DNA from: Morchella semilibera | Taxonomy: Eukaryota; Ascomycota; Pezizomycetes; Pezizales; Morchellaceae | Assembly: GCA_009192285.1 (NCBI GenBank) | Contig: CM018606.1 | Span: 2,408,081 to 2,472,080 of the forward strand | DNA length: 64,000 nucleotides | Reading direction: 5' to 3' | Shown: in pieces, positions 48,441-61,290 of the stretch | Layout of the letters: each line of letters begins with the position of its first letter | Numbering within the stretch: the stretch's first letter is position 1 | Program-made: the position numbers and the translations under genes | Notes under the pieces: generated by a model | Database searches by the model: none | What the model was told of the DNA's origin: nothing | The model's input: the letters and a program-made list of their open reading frames with translations, nothing else

Positions 48441-50489
48441 GGTTTCTTGTGATGGGGATGTTCAAGCTTTTGGAATTAAAGGATTTCCAGGTGGAGAAGG
48501 TGGGGTATTAAGAGTAACAATCGCGAAGCCCCGAGAGTCAAAGTCTGTCTGAGGAATTGATGAAGATGAAAGTAACACTCCCGGTGGAAAAAATGATGGG
48601 AAAAGAATTGGATTTCACAGCCGTTCCAGGAGAGCGTGAAGTTTACTGTCTAAAAACTCCTTGATGGTGGGGTTTCGTTTTTCGTTAATGGTAAGGGAAT
48701 GAAGATTGGCCGGCGGATACAGGGAGTCAACGCACGGGGAGGGGAGGGGAGAGAATGGATTGAAGTAGGTAAAGAGAAGGCGTGGAGGGTGAGGGGGGGT
48801 CAGGAAGGCAGTTCGTGCAGCAACGGAGGAGAAAGTAAAATGAAGCTATTCAACGCCAGGTCCTCTCAAGCCGAAGCCAACTACTAGGGCCACAGGGACT
48901 ACCACCAAAACACTTTATCGCTCTATCAGTGACTCCTAAGGGAAGCTCATTACCCCCCCTTGGTGGGGTCTACCCGCAGACTCTTAGTGTTTGAAACGCA
49001 GGGATCGGAAAGTGTTGGGACCCAGTCTCGTTTGGAATATCAAGCGTCAAGACCTACGCAAAAACCGCACCTTTCACCGCTAATATACCCTAATGTTTCC
49101 CTGTGCTTCCTTTCCTCTCCGCTCCCCCCTCTCGCGATGCTAGCTACAGTTACTGTATGTACCCACATGTAGGTACACTATCTATAACAACACTATCTTT
49201 CATATCGAGTTTTTTCTAGGTTGCCGCTAAGCTCCTACTTTTGCTTTTGATTACAGTTTGTTTTTCGGCCCACCGGAAGAAAGTTTATTGGTTGTTTCGG
49301 CCCGAATCTCAGTGACAACGGTAATAGGCTTAAGATGAAACTTTCTTTTGAAGTCCCGCCACTGCGGTAGAGAACTGCATACATAAAATAAGCAACTATC
49401 GCCGCAAGCCCTGTGTTACGGAGGCATGTAAGTAGGTATATATTGCGCAAGCACGTATGAGCTCATGTCTGAATCGATGTCTGCGAGTGGCAAGCAAAGC
49501 ACGGTTGTAGTTCTGATAAGAAATTAACTCCTTGCTGCTCCCAACAAGTTTGGCTGGTGCCTACATGTATATTGTCATCGTAATCAATCTTCGCCGAGGG
49601 GATTAAAGGTTATATTTATTGAGAAGCCGAGGGTAAAAAGAGTACATAGTGAGCATCGATTGCGATGTTTTTCGGGATGAGATGAAGCACTTTGGAACCC
49701 ACACCATTTATTATTTATTGTTGAAGGTTGAGGAATATTCCAGACCGTTGTTGGGAAGAGGGCTAAAGGGCCCTGGATCGACCAGCGATAGCCTATGATA
49801 GCCTACGATAGGCAACCGGGCTGCAGGGGCGATATAGGTCCAGAGAGGTGGGGCCTGGCCTGACCCAACTTGTTCCCCTCAACATTTTGCCCGCGATTTG
49901 AGCTCTTGTCATGGGTTGCTGCCCCTCGCGGGTAAGAAAAAACATTTCAGAGAAAGCCGCTGCATGTCGGTGCGTGCGTTTGTAAAAAGAAAATAGCTCT
50001 GTTCTGCATGCTTTGGTAGCTCTCGTGTACCGTCCTAGTCTACTCTAATCCGTGCCACGCATTTCCATTTCCATTTCCATTTCCCCTCCATATCTTCCTC
50101 TAGAATTACTTCAGTTCTTCTCTCCCCCCCCTCTTCTCTATCCCCTCCCTCTAGTTCCACCATCCTTTCCACCATCCTTTCCATCATCCTCTTTAATCAA
50201 TTCTTCACGAACCATCACGACCCAGGATCAGGAATTGAACAAGTTTTTTTCTTCGTTTCATCCAATCTTCCACTTAATTGAGGAATCAGTATTAATAAAA
50301 AAAAGAGCATTGTGCTTCCTTCGTGGGTCCCCCCCCCCCCTTTCTTCACATATGTGAGAATAAATATAATTGATACTATTATCGAAGAATTCTCTTGTTT
50401 TTTCTGCCTGCATCGTGCTGACCTCTTAGCTGCTAAGACGAGCGCAACAAATTTCTTAAGCCCCGCAAGACACTTCACCGCACTTGATC
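48441..50489. promoter_or_regulatory. Shared divergent promoter region of FAS2 and FAS1
   Basis: About 2.05 kb separate the two start codons. The FAS1 side ends in a long pyrimidine-rich leader (50060-50200), common in strongly expressed fungal genes. Inverted CCAAT (attgg) occurs near 48706 and 49288. I did not find a certain transcription-factor consensus. Short frames here (e.g. 48699-48887) look like leader noise. The arrangement predicts co-regulation of both subunits. Confidence 0.6.
50060..50200 (+). promoter_or_regulatory. CT-rich tract upstream of FAS1
   Basis: Includes (TTTCCA)n-like repeats at 50066-50090 and long C/T runs. Such pyrimidine tracts lie near transcription starts of highly expressed filamentous-fungal genes. 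Assignment is by analogy only. Confidence 0.5.
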
Positions 50490-53400
50490 ATGTACGGCAC
50501 CACAGGAACAACCACTGGGGTCTCTACCCCTCATTCTGCATCCTCTCTGCGACCACTCGTGCTCACCCATGGTTCATTGGAGCATGCCCTCCTCGTTCCA
50601 ACAGCCCTCCACTATCATGCATCTGAGCTTCGTCAGCGATTCTCCGCTCATTTGCCTAACCCCACAGATGAATTAGCTCTCGATGACGAGCCATCATCCG
50701 TACCCGAATTGCTTGCCCGTTTTTTGGGATATGTTACACAGCAGGTTCTTGAGGGCGAGGATGATGCTCAGGGAACCTATGAGGATGTCCTGCGGCTTGT
50801 ACTGAGCGAGTTTGAAACTCGTTTCCTGAGAGGAAATGAAGTCCATGCCGTTGCGGCTCAATTGCCCGGTATCCCATCAAAAAGACTCGATGTCGTCAAG
50901 CATTACTATGCTGCCCGTCAGGCTACAAACCGCCCGATTAAGGCCCATGAGTCGGCTCTTTTCCGCGCTGTTACTGATGGAAAGGCCGGTATCTATGCCG
51001 TCTTCGGTGGCCAGGGAAACATTGAAGAGTACTTTGACGAACTCCGAGAGTTGCACAATGTTTATGGCGGGTTGGTTGAGGAGTTCCTGATCTCTTGCGC
51101 CCACGTATTGAGCTCATTGTCACGAGATCCAAAGGCGGCAAAGGTTTACTCGAAAGGATTGGATGTTATGAGGTGGTTGCAGGATGAAGATGCCACGCCT
51201 GACCTCACATATCTTGTTTCTGCGCCAGTTTCATTTCCCTTGATTGGGCTAGTTCAATTGGCGCATTACTTCGTAACTTGTAAGATTCTTGGGAAGGAGC
51301 CTGGCGATCTGCGAGATAGATTTTCAGGTACTACTGGTCACTCGCAGGGTGTCATCATGGCTGCTGCAATTGCATCCGCATCATCCTGGGAATCCTTTTA
51401 CAAGGTTGCCCATGATTCCTTGACGATTCTCTTCTGGATTGGGTGCCGTTCACAACAAACTTACCCCCGTACCTCACTCGCTCCCAATGTTCTCCAGGAC
51501 TCGATCAACGCGGGCGAAGGCACCCCCTCTCCCATGTTGTCTGTCCGAGATTTGTCACAAGCTCAGGTACAGCAACATGTAGATACTACAAATCACCATT
51601 TGCCCTCGGACAGGCACATTCACATTTCGCTGATCAACGGTGCCCGAAACGTCGTCGTTACTGGCCCTCCACAATCTCTCTATGGTCTTAACCTGAGTCT
51701 CAGGAAGGTGAAGGCGCCGACAGGCTTAGATCAAAACCGAGTTCCATTTACCGAGAGGAAGGTTCGATTCACAAACCGATTTTTGCCTATTTCTGCACCT
51801 TTCCATTCGCCATACTTGGAGGCAGCAACTCCAATCATCGAAGAGGACCTTAAAGGCATCAAGTCCTTCAACCGAAAAGATCTTGCAATCCCAGTCTACA
51901 ACACCTACAATGGCGAGGACCTCCGCACAGCCAAGGGCGATAAATCGATCATATCTGAGCTCGTCAATATGATTACTAGGCTCCCAGTTTATTGGGAGGC
52001 CGCCACAGTATTCCCTAAGGCAACTCATATCTTGGATTTTGGTCCCGGTGGTATCTCCGGTCTCGGAGTTCTCACGCACCGTAACAAAGATGGTACTGGT
52101 GTCCGGATAATCATCGCCGGAGCATTTGAAGGAACCAATGGTGAGGTAGGATATAAGCCGGAGCTCTTCGATAGAGATGACGAGCACGCCGTAAGATACG
52201 CTGTCAATTGGCTCGATCAACATGGACCAAAGCTTGTCAAGACTAAGCAAGGGCAAACCTTTGTTGATACTAAGTTCTCTAGACTTCTGGGAAGAGCCCC
52301 GGTAATGGTTGCGGGGATGACCCCTTGTACCGTCCCATGGGACTTTGTTGCTGCGACAATGAATGCTGGGTACCAGATCGAGTTGGCTGGTGGTGGATAT
52401 TACAATGCGCGGGGCCTTACTGAGGCATTGCGCAAGATTGAAGAGGGAACCACACCAGGTGCTGGTATTACTGTCAACTTGATCTATGTTAATCCACGTG
52501 CTATGGCCTGGCAAATTCCACTCCTCCAGCAGCTCCGTTCTGAAGGTGTACCGATCGAGGGTCTTACAATTGGAGCTGGTGTACCGTCTATCGAGGTTGC
52601 CAACGAGTACATTGAGCAGATTGGGTTGAAGCATATCTCTTTCAAGCCCGGCTCTATCGACGCAATCCAGCAAGTCATTAACATTGCCAAAGCGAACCCG
52701 ACCTTCCCGATTATCCTTCAGTGGACTGGTGGCCGTGGCGGAGGGCATCACTCTTTTGAAGATTTCCATCAACCAATTTTGCAAATGTATGGAAGAATTA
52801 GGAAGTGCAAAAACATTGCGCTCGTTGCTGGATCTGGTTTCGGTGGTGCCGAAGACACATACCCGTACCTCACCGGAAAGTGGTCCGAAAGGTTCCATTA
52901 TCCCCCGATGCCATTCGACGGTGTTTTGTTTGCCAGTAGAGTAATGACTTCTAAAGAAGCTCACACCAGCTTGAACGTAAGAGACCATTTAATCAACTTT
53001 TTATCTCACAAAGCAACAACTAATCTAGAATTCTTATATCGGTGTAGGCCAAGAAAGCAATTTGTGAAGCGGAAGGGTTAGATGACAAGGACTGGGAAAA
53101 AACCTATAAAGGCCCTGCTGGAGGCGTCATTACAGTTCTGTCGGAGATGGGCGAGCCTATTCACAAGCTTGCTACTCGCGGTGTTAAGCTTTGGTAAATA
53201 CAACACCACCCCAGCCCAAGCCGAGTGTGACTAATGTTCTGTAGGGCGGAATTTGACCGTACCATTTTTGCTCTCGACAAAGCCAAGCGTCTTGTTGAAC
53301 TCAAAAAACAACGTGATTATATCATAAAACGCCTTAATGCTGATTTCCAAAAGACATGGTTTGGTCGCAACACTGCGGGCGAGGCCGTTGATCTTGAGGA

Positions 53401-56400
53401 CATGACTTATGCTGAGGTTGTTCGCCGTATGGTTGAGCTCATGTACGTGAAGCATGAGTCTCGTTGGATTGACCCCTCATTGAAACGTCTCACTGGCGAT
53501 TTCATCCGACGTGTTGAGGAGCGCTTTACTACTGCCCTTGGACAACCGTCGCTTCTCCAGAACTATGCCGATTTGGATGATCCTTTCACCACTGTTGAAA
53601 ATATCCTTAGTCACTACCCCGAGGCTAATACACAACTCATAAATGCTCAAGACATGCAACACTTTTTGTTACTCTGTCAGAGACAGGGTCAGAAGCCAGT
53701 GCCTTTTGTTCCTTCTCTCGACGAGAATTTTGAATATTGGTTTAAGAAAGATTCCCTTTGGCAGTCTGAGGATCTCGAAGCAGTTGTGGGACAGGACGTC
53801 GGTAGAACCTGCATTCTTCAGGGCCCTATGGCGGCTAAATATTCTAAAGTCGTCAACGAGCCTATCAAAGAAATTTTGGATGGTGTGCACAATGCCCACA
53901 TTTCTTCATTGACTAAGGATCTCTATAGTGGAGATGAATCGACCATACCAGTTATTGAGTACTTTGGTGGCAGGAAGTTGACGGCAGGTGGAGATGTTGA
54001 GGAAGTAGATGGATTGACTATATCTGAGGAAGCAAATAAGGTCACTTACAGGTTATCCTCTTCACCATCTCAGGGTGTTCTCCCCGATGTGGACTCGTGG
54101 TTGAAGTTACTTGCGGGGAACACTCGCTCGTGGAGGCACGCACTCTTCACTACTGCTGTGTTCGTTCAAGGTAATAAATATCAGGACAATCCGATGAAAC
54201 GAATCTTTTCTCCTGCGCACGGAATGTTGGTTGAGATTACCGATGTTAAGAACCCGAAAAAGACTATCATCACCGTTAAGGAACAACACCATAGCAATGG
54301 ACGTTATGTCAAGACCGTGGAGGTGAAGATGACTGATAAGAAAGAAATCTCCCTGATCATGTATGAGGAACGCACTGTCTCCGGAAGGTCGGTCGGATTG
54401 CCTATTTTACTTGAATTCCACCCAGAGACTGGATATGCCCCTATCCGTGAAGTTATGGAAGGCAGAAACGACAGAATCAAGGAGTTCTACTACCGGCTTT
54501 GGTTTGGTGATGATGAGGAGGTTCCTTTGGACGCATCTGTTACCGACGTGTTTGAGGGTGGCCAGACTACAGTAACCGGACAAGCGATCGCTGATTTTGT
54601 CCATGCTGTTGGCAATAATGGCGAAGCTTTTGTGGAAAGACCTGGAAAGATTGTATACGCTCCCATGGATTTTGCGATTGTCGTCGGATGGAAGGCAATT
54701 ATCAAGGCCATCTTCCCAAGGACCATCGACGGTGACCTCCTCAGACTTGTGCATTTATCAAACAGTTTCAGGATGCTTCCAGGTGCTGAGCCATTGCAAA
54801 AGGATGATGTTGTCGATACCAAAGCCCATATCAACTCTGTCTTGAACCAGCCGTCAGGGAAGATGGTTGAGGTTTGCGGAACGATCTCGAGGGACGGTCG
54901 CCCAGTCATGGAGGTCATTTCTCAGTTCCTTTACCGTGGTGTTTACACCGACTACGAAAACACGTTCCAGAGAAAGGTCGAGACCCCAATGCAGGTGACC
55001 TTGACTTCGAGCAAAGATGTCGCGGTCCTCAAATCCAAGGAGTGGTTCCAGCTTGATGAGCCCGAAACCGAACTTCTTAACAAGACTCTCACTTTCCGTC
55101 TTTCGAGTTTTGTCCGCTTCAAGAGCGAGAAGGTTTTTAGCTCTGTTGAGACACTCGGTGAGGTTCTGCTTGAGCTTCCTACCAAAGAAATTATCCAGGT
55201 TGCATCCGTGGAGTATGTCGCCGGTCAGAGTCACGGAAACCCGGTCATTGATTATCTAGAACGCCATGGATCAAGTATCGAACAGCCTGTCAACTTTGAG
55301 AATGCAATCCCCCTCAATGCGGGGACGCAGTTGATCATCCGTGCCCCTGCGAGTAACGAGGCTTATGCAAGAGTCTCTGGAGATTTCAACCCAATCCACG
55401 TCTCAAGGACCTTCTCCAAATATGCCAACCTCAAAGGGACAATTACTCATGGAATGTTCTCATCTGCAGCTGTCCGCTCCCTTGTTGAGACTTGGGCCGC
55501 TGAGAACAACATTGGCCGTGTCAGATCGTTCTCTTGCTCATTTGTCGGAATGGTATTACCAAATGATGATATCGAGACGAAGTTACACCACATTGGTATG
55601 GTTAGTGGTAGGAAGATTATCAGGGTTGAAACTACCAACAAGGAGACGGAGGAGAAGGTCATCGTCGGGGAGGCGGAGGTTGAGCAACCGGTATCAGCAT
55701 ATGTCTTCACTGGACAAGGTTCCCAGGAACAAGGAATGGGGATGGATCTATACGATTCTTCACCTGTTGCTAGAGAGGTTTGGCAGCGAGCCGACAAGCA
55801 CTTCATGGATAACTATGGTAAGTTATCAATCATTTGTATGCATAAATCCAAATTAGCTAATGTCCATCGAAGGATTTTCGATCACAAATATCGTCAGGAA
55901 CAACCCGAACGAGCTCACTGTCCACTTCGGGGGACCGCGCGGAAAGGCTATCAGACAGAATTACATGTCAATGACTTTCGAAAGCATCATGGCCGATGGC
56001 TCTACCAAGTCCGAGAAGATTTTCAAAGAGATTGATGAGAACACCACTTCCTACACCTACCGCTCGCCTACCGGTCTCTTGTCCGCCACTCAATTCACAC
56101 AACCTGCGCTTACACTGATGGAGAAGGCGTCGTTTGAAGATATGAGATCTCGAGGCTTGGTTCAGCGTGACTCTGTATTTGCTGGCCACTCATTGGGTGA
56201 ATATTCCGCACTTGCCGCACTCGCCGAGGTCATGCCCATCGAGTCGCTTGTATCCGTCGTGTTCTACCGTGGTTTGACTATGCAGGTCGCTGTTGAACGT
56301 GATGCCGAGGGAAGGAGTAACTACTCAATGGTTGCGGTCAATCCCAGCAGGATCTCCAAAACCTTTAACGAGCAAGCTCTTCAATATGTCGTTGATAACA

Positions 56401-56994
56401 TTGCTGAGGAGACCAAGTGGTTACTCGAGGTTGTCAACTATAACGTTGCCAATCAGCAATATGTTTGTGCTGGAGATGTGAGTTTTCATTTGACCCCTTT
56501 ACATGATACTTGTTAGAACCTTGCTAATTTTATATTAGCTCCGCGCCCTTGACTGCCTTACCAACGTCCTCAACTTCCTTAAGGTTCAGAAGATTGATAT
56601 CCAAGCACTCATGGCCAAGATGTCGCTTGAGAGTGTCAAGGAGAAGCTAGTCGAAATTATCCAGGAATGTGCCAAGCAAACCGAGGCCAAGCCGAAGCCA
56701 CTCGAACTTCAGCGTGGTCTTGCTACAATCCCTCTTCGCGGAATCGATGTTCCCTTCCACTCTACCTTCTTACGTAGTGGTGTCAAGCCATTCAGAAGTT
56801 TCTTAATGAAAAAGATTCTCAAGAGCTCCATCGATCCGAGCAAGCTTATTGGAAAGTACATTCCAAACGTCACTGCGAAACCATTTGCGTTGACCAAGGA
56901 GTATTTTGAGGATGTTTACAGATTGACAAACAGCCCTAGGATTGGGCAGGTTCTCGCAAACTGGGATAAATATGAGGATTCTCCGGCTGCTTAA
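50490..56994 (+). CDS. FAS1: Fatty acid synthase subunit beta
   Basis: Exons 50490-52976, 53048-53193, 53245-55817, 55873-56477 and 56539-56994 give 6267 nt (2088 aa), intact and in phase. The start [16 protein letters not shown] followed by [19 protein letters not shown] is the family N-terminus. Domains in order: acetyltransferase (GHSQG, about S285), enoyl reductase ([26 protein letters not shown]), dehydratase ([20 protein letters not shown], about H1613) and malonyl/palmitoyl transferase ([30 protein letters not shown], about S1842), whose last part lies in FAS2. It forms the beta domes of the fungal synthase. It is transcribed away from FAS2. No frame problem was found in this subunit. 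Confidence 0.97.
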
Positions 56995-58551
56995 TTGCTA
57001 GAATTAAACTTTTTTTTTTTATGTTTTTCTCTTGTTCTTTAAAAAAAAACCGAGAGCTAGGCTTGGGTTCGGTATTGGGACTAAAATACTTTATTGGATT
57101 TATTTTTCCTTTGTCATTTGTGGCGGTAGCTGTGTTTTTCTTTTTTTTTATATCTACTTCTCGTTTGTGTTATGCGTTGATGTTATTCTTTTACTTTTGA
57201 TACGGGGTGCGGAAACAGGGGTACATAGATTTTTTTGTTGGAATTGAAGCCATCAACCTTGAGCTAGAGTCTAGAATATATATGAGCCCCATTTGGACCC
57301 TGCGTCCGTAGAGTCCCTCGTTGACCCATCTCGAGCCAAGAACTCATACTATGTCTACAGACCCAATGATACGAGCCGAGTGATAGCCCATGAACACGCC
57401 CATCCATCATCGCGCCAGTGAAAAGAAAAGACGCATCAGTCCAGTTCCCCAAGAATTCCCCACCCCCATCTGTAAAGCGAACCTATCCTACCCTATCCTA
57501 CACGCCGACACCCTACCCCACCAGCATGCCCACCATCATACCAACGAGCTACCGCCCAACCCACCCCGCCACACCGAAAACACCGCCCTGAGCCGTCTCG
57601 ACAGCGCGCGGCGCAAGCGCCCCCGCAGCGCCAGAGGGAGGAGGAGGCGCCCGGGCCCTGGCGCGGGAACGTCGTTGAATGGTTTTTCGAGGAGGAGCTT
57701 CATCTTGCGTTGTGGTCGTGAGTGCGGGGGGGGGACAAAGGATTGCGGTGGATATAGTCCCAAAACAAGACTAATAGCTAATTAGGTGTAGTACCCTTTA
57801 GGTGGATTTCGCTATAGATTGGAGGCACGTATGTGTATTTACTTTGATACGTGGGCTGTAAATGTTTTCATCTGTTTGGTTGGTTTGCGGGGGGGAGGGG
57901 GGGGGGTGGGGAGTGTATGTACTCTACAGCTTGGGGAGAGATTGGGTACATATGTAGTTGTCCCAATATTAACTACGCTGGCAGTTAAACCCCACGATGC
58001 GGAGCCACAGCCACAAGCAGTCTTTTATGATCCCATGGTGACGGCGGGGGCTCGTGAGCCACCTACTAACGTATGGAGAGACAATACCGCATTGTGTTTT
58101 TGTCCCCAGCTCCAACGAGAGGGGTACCTGATATTTAACACAGCTATCGGCTCCCATGTGAGGGAGGATTTGAAGGACCAAGTAAGCAGATTCTGGCGGG
58201 GAGTGTGTATCCCCGCCCTAGAGGGTAAGTACCCAAGTCACGAAAGAGGGGTCGATACTTGCGCATCTGATACATGTCAAGACCACCCCTCCCTGCGCGC
58301 CGTCTAAGCTAAGCCGTATTCGTGTGTCCCCCCGAGTGAGAGCCCATGACCTCCTCCGAGTCCCCGTGTAGGTACTACGATATCCTCAGTGCGATATGAA
58401 TGGATGGATGGGTGGGTGGTTCGCCTGGTCCGCATTCTCTGACGCGGCCCAAAAATAAAATATAGAAGGAAAAAAAAAAAGGAAGCATAGCGCGCGAACT
58501 GCAGCTCATCTATCTGGCCATGGGAGGAGAAGAAACCCCTGGTACGTGTGT

Positions 58552-58640
58552 GTACTACGGTGTGAAGGGTAAGTGAGTAGAACGTAGCAACGCAAACCGC
58601 ACCGCCGAGTTCTACTCACTTACCCTTCACACCGTAGTAC
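58552..58640. repeat. 32-bp perfect inverted repeat with 25-nt loop
   Basis: 58552-58583 is the exact complement of 58609-58640 (right arm begins gttctactcacttaccc); the loop is 58584-58608. The next outward bases remain partly complementary (gtgtgt/acatgtgt). The length and perfection exceed chance in this window. Confidence 0.85.
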
Positions 58641-59149
58641 ATGTGTGTATGTATTTAGAGTCACGGGTCAGATCAGAACAATTAACTTCCCCGCCTGCCC
58701 CCGGGCCCGCTAGAGTACCTGCCACTAACCCATTTATAACCACTACTACTACAGTAGCAAAAAGCGGGATGATATTACTACGGTAGGACTGCCGCATACT
58801 GGGAAGTGTGGTAGTGCTGCCGCATTCATGTGAATGCTCTGTAAATGCCCTGTAAATACCAATGCTAGCCAGGAGTGTATGCAACTTGGCTGTGTACAAT
58901 GCAATTTTGACTGTACACACAGCTTTTGTTTATCTTCATTGAAGCATCTCAACTTCATCACCAGAGTTCCGAACACACCAACTTAATTCATCAATAGATG
59001 TATGAATTTGCCTCCCTGATTAATGGGTTAGTGAGATCTGGGGAATACTTTTAAAAAATAATTTTTTGGTTCTATGTACCCTTAATTGATACTGGTCTGG
59101 GGATAGATTGAGTGAGGAAGGTGTAATTCACGATGATCATGATTATGCT

Positions 59150-59217
59150 GATGATAGCGGTGGTGGTGGTGATGATGATGGTAGTGGTGATGATGGTAGT
59201 GGTGGTGGTGATGATAA
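59150..59217. repeat. (GGT/GAT)n microsatellite
   Basis: Imperfect trinucleotide run of ggt, gat and agt within the putative transposon. Confidence 0.8.
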
Positions 59218-59259
59218 CTAGGCTACCACACCGCATGACCGCTTCACCGGCCGCCTCAC

Positions 59260-59312
59260 TTGGCCATAGTGTAAGCTATACCTAGCCACTGGCATAGTGT
59301 AAGCTATACCCA
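59260..59312. repeat. Tandem duplication, about 26 bp
   Basis: catagtgtaagctatacc occurs twice (59265 and 59291 regions), separated by tagccactgg. Confidence 0.75.
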
Positions 59313-60231
59313 TCACTTAGGCATTTAAAGCACAGAGCAGTCTTCCAAATGCCGCTTTACAACGGTAGTCTCCTAACAATGCCGCATTCTTTGAAATGCC
59401 ACAGTACTACTGTAGCACTGCCGTAGTAATAACACCCCGATTTTTGTTACTGTAACTACAAACCGCCCACAATAGTCTAGCGCCACAGGGGCGAATACTA
59501 GCGCGGGGCCGGCTGTGAGTAATTGATCAGTAATTGAAGCAACACGAACAACGATACTTGTACTCACTCTGGTGGATACTACATAACGTGTTTACAGATC
59601 TGGTCCTCTCTTATCCAGCTCTCGTATAATAAAATATGCACTCCATGAGTGTTTTGTCCCCTGAGTCATCCACCCCTCCCATATCAACATTGCAAGGCGA
59701 CCAAAGAGATTCGAGAGCCGCATCGACGATAAAAGTAATCCCTCCCACCACCACCATGGGGCTCTTCAGGGAATATTATGATTGGGGGGCCGGGTCCATC
59801 GCCAGCTGCTGTTCCCCAGATGTCTGTCTGTCTGTCGATATTGATATAGGGAAGTATGTACGTAGGTAGCAGCCACGCGCGCGTCATGTAATGTAATCTA
59901 ACGCAGTGTAAGCTCCATGTAGGTAAGATGTCCGCTGTCTGTACCTACAGTCAAAAGGAGGCTGAAAAAAAAAGAGGAAAGGGTCTCGCGGTACTTAACC
60001 ACCACCACCCCTCCCCTCCCCCACACGGTCAGATATAAGATATCAAGGACCCGCTCACTCACTTACTCGCTCTTTCTTGCTCTTGTCCGCTGTTCTGGTG
60101 GTGATACAGACGTCGGGGGTGTGTTTCTATTGAAATTGATTCAGTCTTAATTCTAGATCTACATATTATCTACATATCTTCTCTACATACATACATATTA
60201 CCCCCCCACGCTCTCTCTCCCGCAGTGAAGA

Positions 60232-61290
60232 ATGCACATCCAGCATCCCCCCGCCGCTGCCCCCGTGGTAGCAGTGGTGGCCCTTAACCCCTTCGACCAG
60301 ACCTCCTTCCCCCCCACCAGCACCCTCTCCATAACACTATCATATCCCCCCACCACCACCCCCTCCACCACCAGCACCACCACCTCCACCACCACCTCCG
60401 ACCCCCCACCACGGCCCCTCCCCTCCTTCATCAGCGACTACAACCCCACCACCACCGACAGCCCAGTCCTACACATAGCGCTCTCCTACGCGACCGCCCT
60501 CCGCCTCCCCTACGTCCGCCTGCTCCTCTCCAAGGGCGCCCCCGCCTCCTCCCGCTCCCCCCGCGACCTCAACACCCCACTCCACGTAGTCGCCGCGCGC
60601 ACCCCCTGCGCCGCCAACACCGCCATCGCACGCCTACTCGCCACGTCCCCCGGCACAGACCTCGACGCCCTCAACGCCGCCGGCTGCACCCCGCTGCACG
60701 TGGCCGCCAAGCGCGGCAACGTCGACGTCGCGCGGGCGCTGCTAGTGGCTGGCGCGGGCGCCGACGTGCGCTGCGGGACCTCGGGCGCCACGGCGCTGCA
60801 CATGGCGGTGCGCGGCGGGTGGGGCGAGCTCGTGGCCCTGCTGCTGGCCACGGGCGCGGCCGTAAATGTACAGGATGGGGCGGGGGCAACGGCGCTGCAT
60901 ATCGCGGGGGGACGGGGGCGGCGGCGGCGGCGGGGGAGTGGCGGAGGCGGCGGCGGCGTGGATATGGGTGTTGTGAGGGCGCTGGTGGAGGCTGGGGCCG
61001 ATGTCAATGTCCAGGATGGTGAGGGGAGGAGCGTCATGCATGTCATGGCCATGGCGGGGAGTGTCGAGGGGGTGAGGGTGTGTTTGGAGAGGGAGGCGGA
61101 CCTGGAGGTGAGGGATGTGGGCGGACGGACGGCGGGAATGGTGGATTGGAGGTTTGCGGTGGAGACGGTGCGGTTTGAGGATAGGAGGAGGAGGGTTGCG
61201 GTGGCGGGGACGGGGGAGAGGAAGATGGAGAGGGAGGTGTGGGTGGGGAAGGCGGTGAAGGGTGGTGGTGTCCTTGATGTCGTAGTGTAG
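60232..61290 (+). CDS. Ankyrin-repeat protein (352 aa)
   Basis: Single-exon 352-aa frame. The N-terminal ~80 residues are Pro/Thr/Ser-rich (PPTSTLSITLSYPPTTTP and a TTSTTTST run). Then come about six ankyrin-type units: SPVLHIALSYATALRLPYVR, NTPLHVVAARTP, CTPLHVAAKRGNVDVARALL, ATALHMAVRGGWGELVALLL, ATALHIAGGRG and RSVMHVMAMAG. They are linked by GADV-type turns. An Arg/Gly-rich low-complexity insert (RRRRR then GGGGGG) interrupts the fifth unit. Ankyrin repeats mediate protein binding; no catalytic domain is attached, so the role is unknown. The gene is markedly GC-richer than its flanks and lies in a CT-rich leader context. The C-terminal ~50 residues are basic and not repeat-like. Confidence 0.8.
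   Translation: MHIQHPPAAAPVVAVVALNPFDQTSFPPTSTLSITLSYPPTTTPSTTSTTTSTTTSDPPPRPLPSFISDYNPTTTDSPVLHIALSYATALRLPYVRLLLSKGAPASSRSPRDLNTPLHVVAARTPCAANTAIARLLATSPGTDLDALNAAGCTPLHVAAKRGNVDVARALLVAGAGADVRCGTSGATALHMAVRGGWGELVALLLATGAAVNVQDGAGATALHIAGGRGRRRRRGSGGGGGGVDMGVVRALVEAGADVNVQDGEGRSVMHVMAMAGSVEGVRVCLEREADLEVRDVGGRTAGMVDWRFAVETVRFEDRRRRVAVAGTGERKMEREVWVGKAVKGGGVLDVVV

Larger units (their letters stand above)
58751..59453. mobile_element. Putative non-autonomous DNA transposon with terminal inverted repeats
   Basis: The first ~40 bases (acagtagcaaaaagcggga...) match the complement of the last ~40 (acagtaacaaaaatcgggg...) at about 33 of 40 positions, both including tattactacgg. Words of the type actgccgcatt recur inside both ends as subterminal repeats. 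The interior has a GGT/GAT microsatellite and a tandem duplication (59260-59312). No transposase frame is present. Confidence 0.6.
56995..60231. other. Intergenic with inverted-repeat elements, no gene seen
   Basis: About 3.2 kb. After the FAS1 3' region come poly-G runs (57889-57906), the 32-bp inverted repeat pair (58552-58640) and a ~700-bp element with terminal inverted repeats (58751-59453). Open frames at 57390-57785 lie in GC-rich low-complexity sequence and show no family. Confidence 0.5.

Noticed and set aside
48699-48887. Short frame in the FAS2-FAS1 spacer
   Set aside because: Purine-rich low-complexity translation near the FAS2 start; more likely promoter or leader sequence.
51726-52988. 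420-aa minus-strand frame opposite FAS1
   Set aside because: Shadow of the intact, strongly conserved FAS1 coding strand.
57536-57763. GC-rich minus-strand sequence with WRC...C patterns in another frame, similar at first sight to the Cys-rich proteins
   Set aside because: The Cys spacing does not repeat the module and the GC-rich composition produces Cys, Arg and Gly codons by itself.
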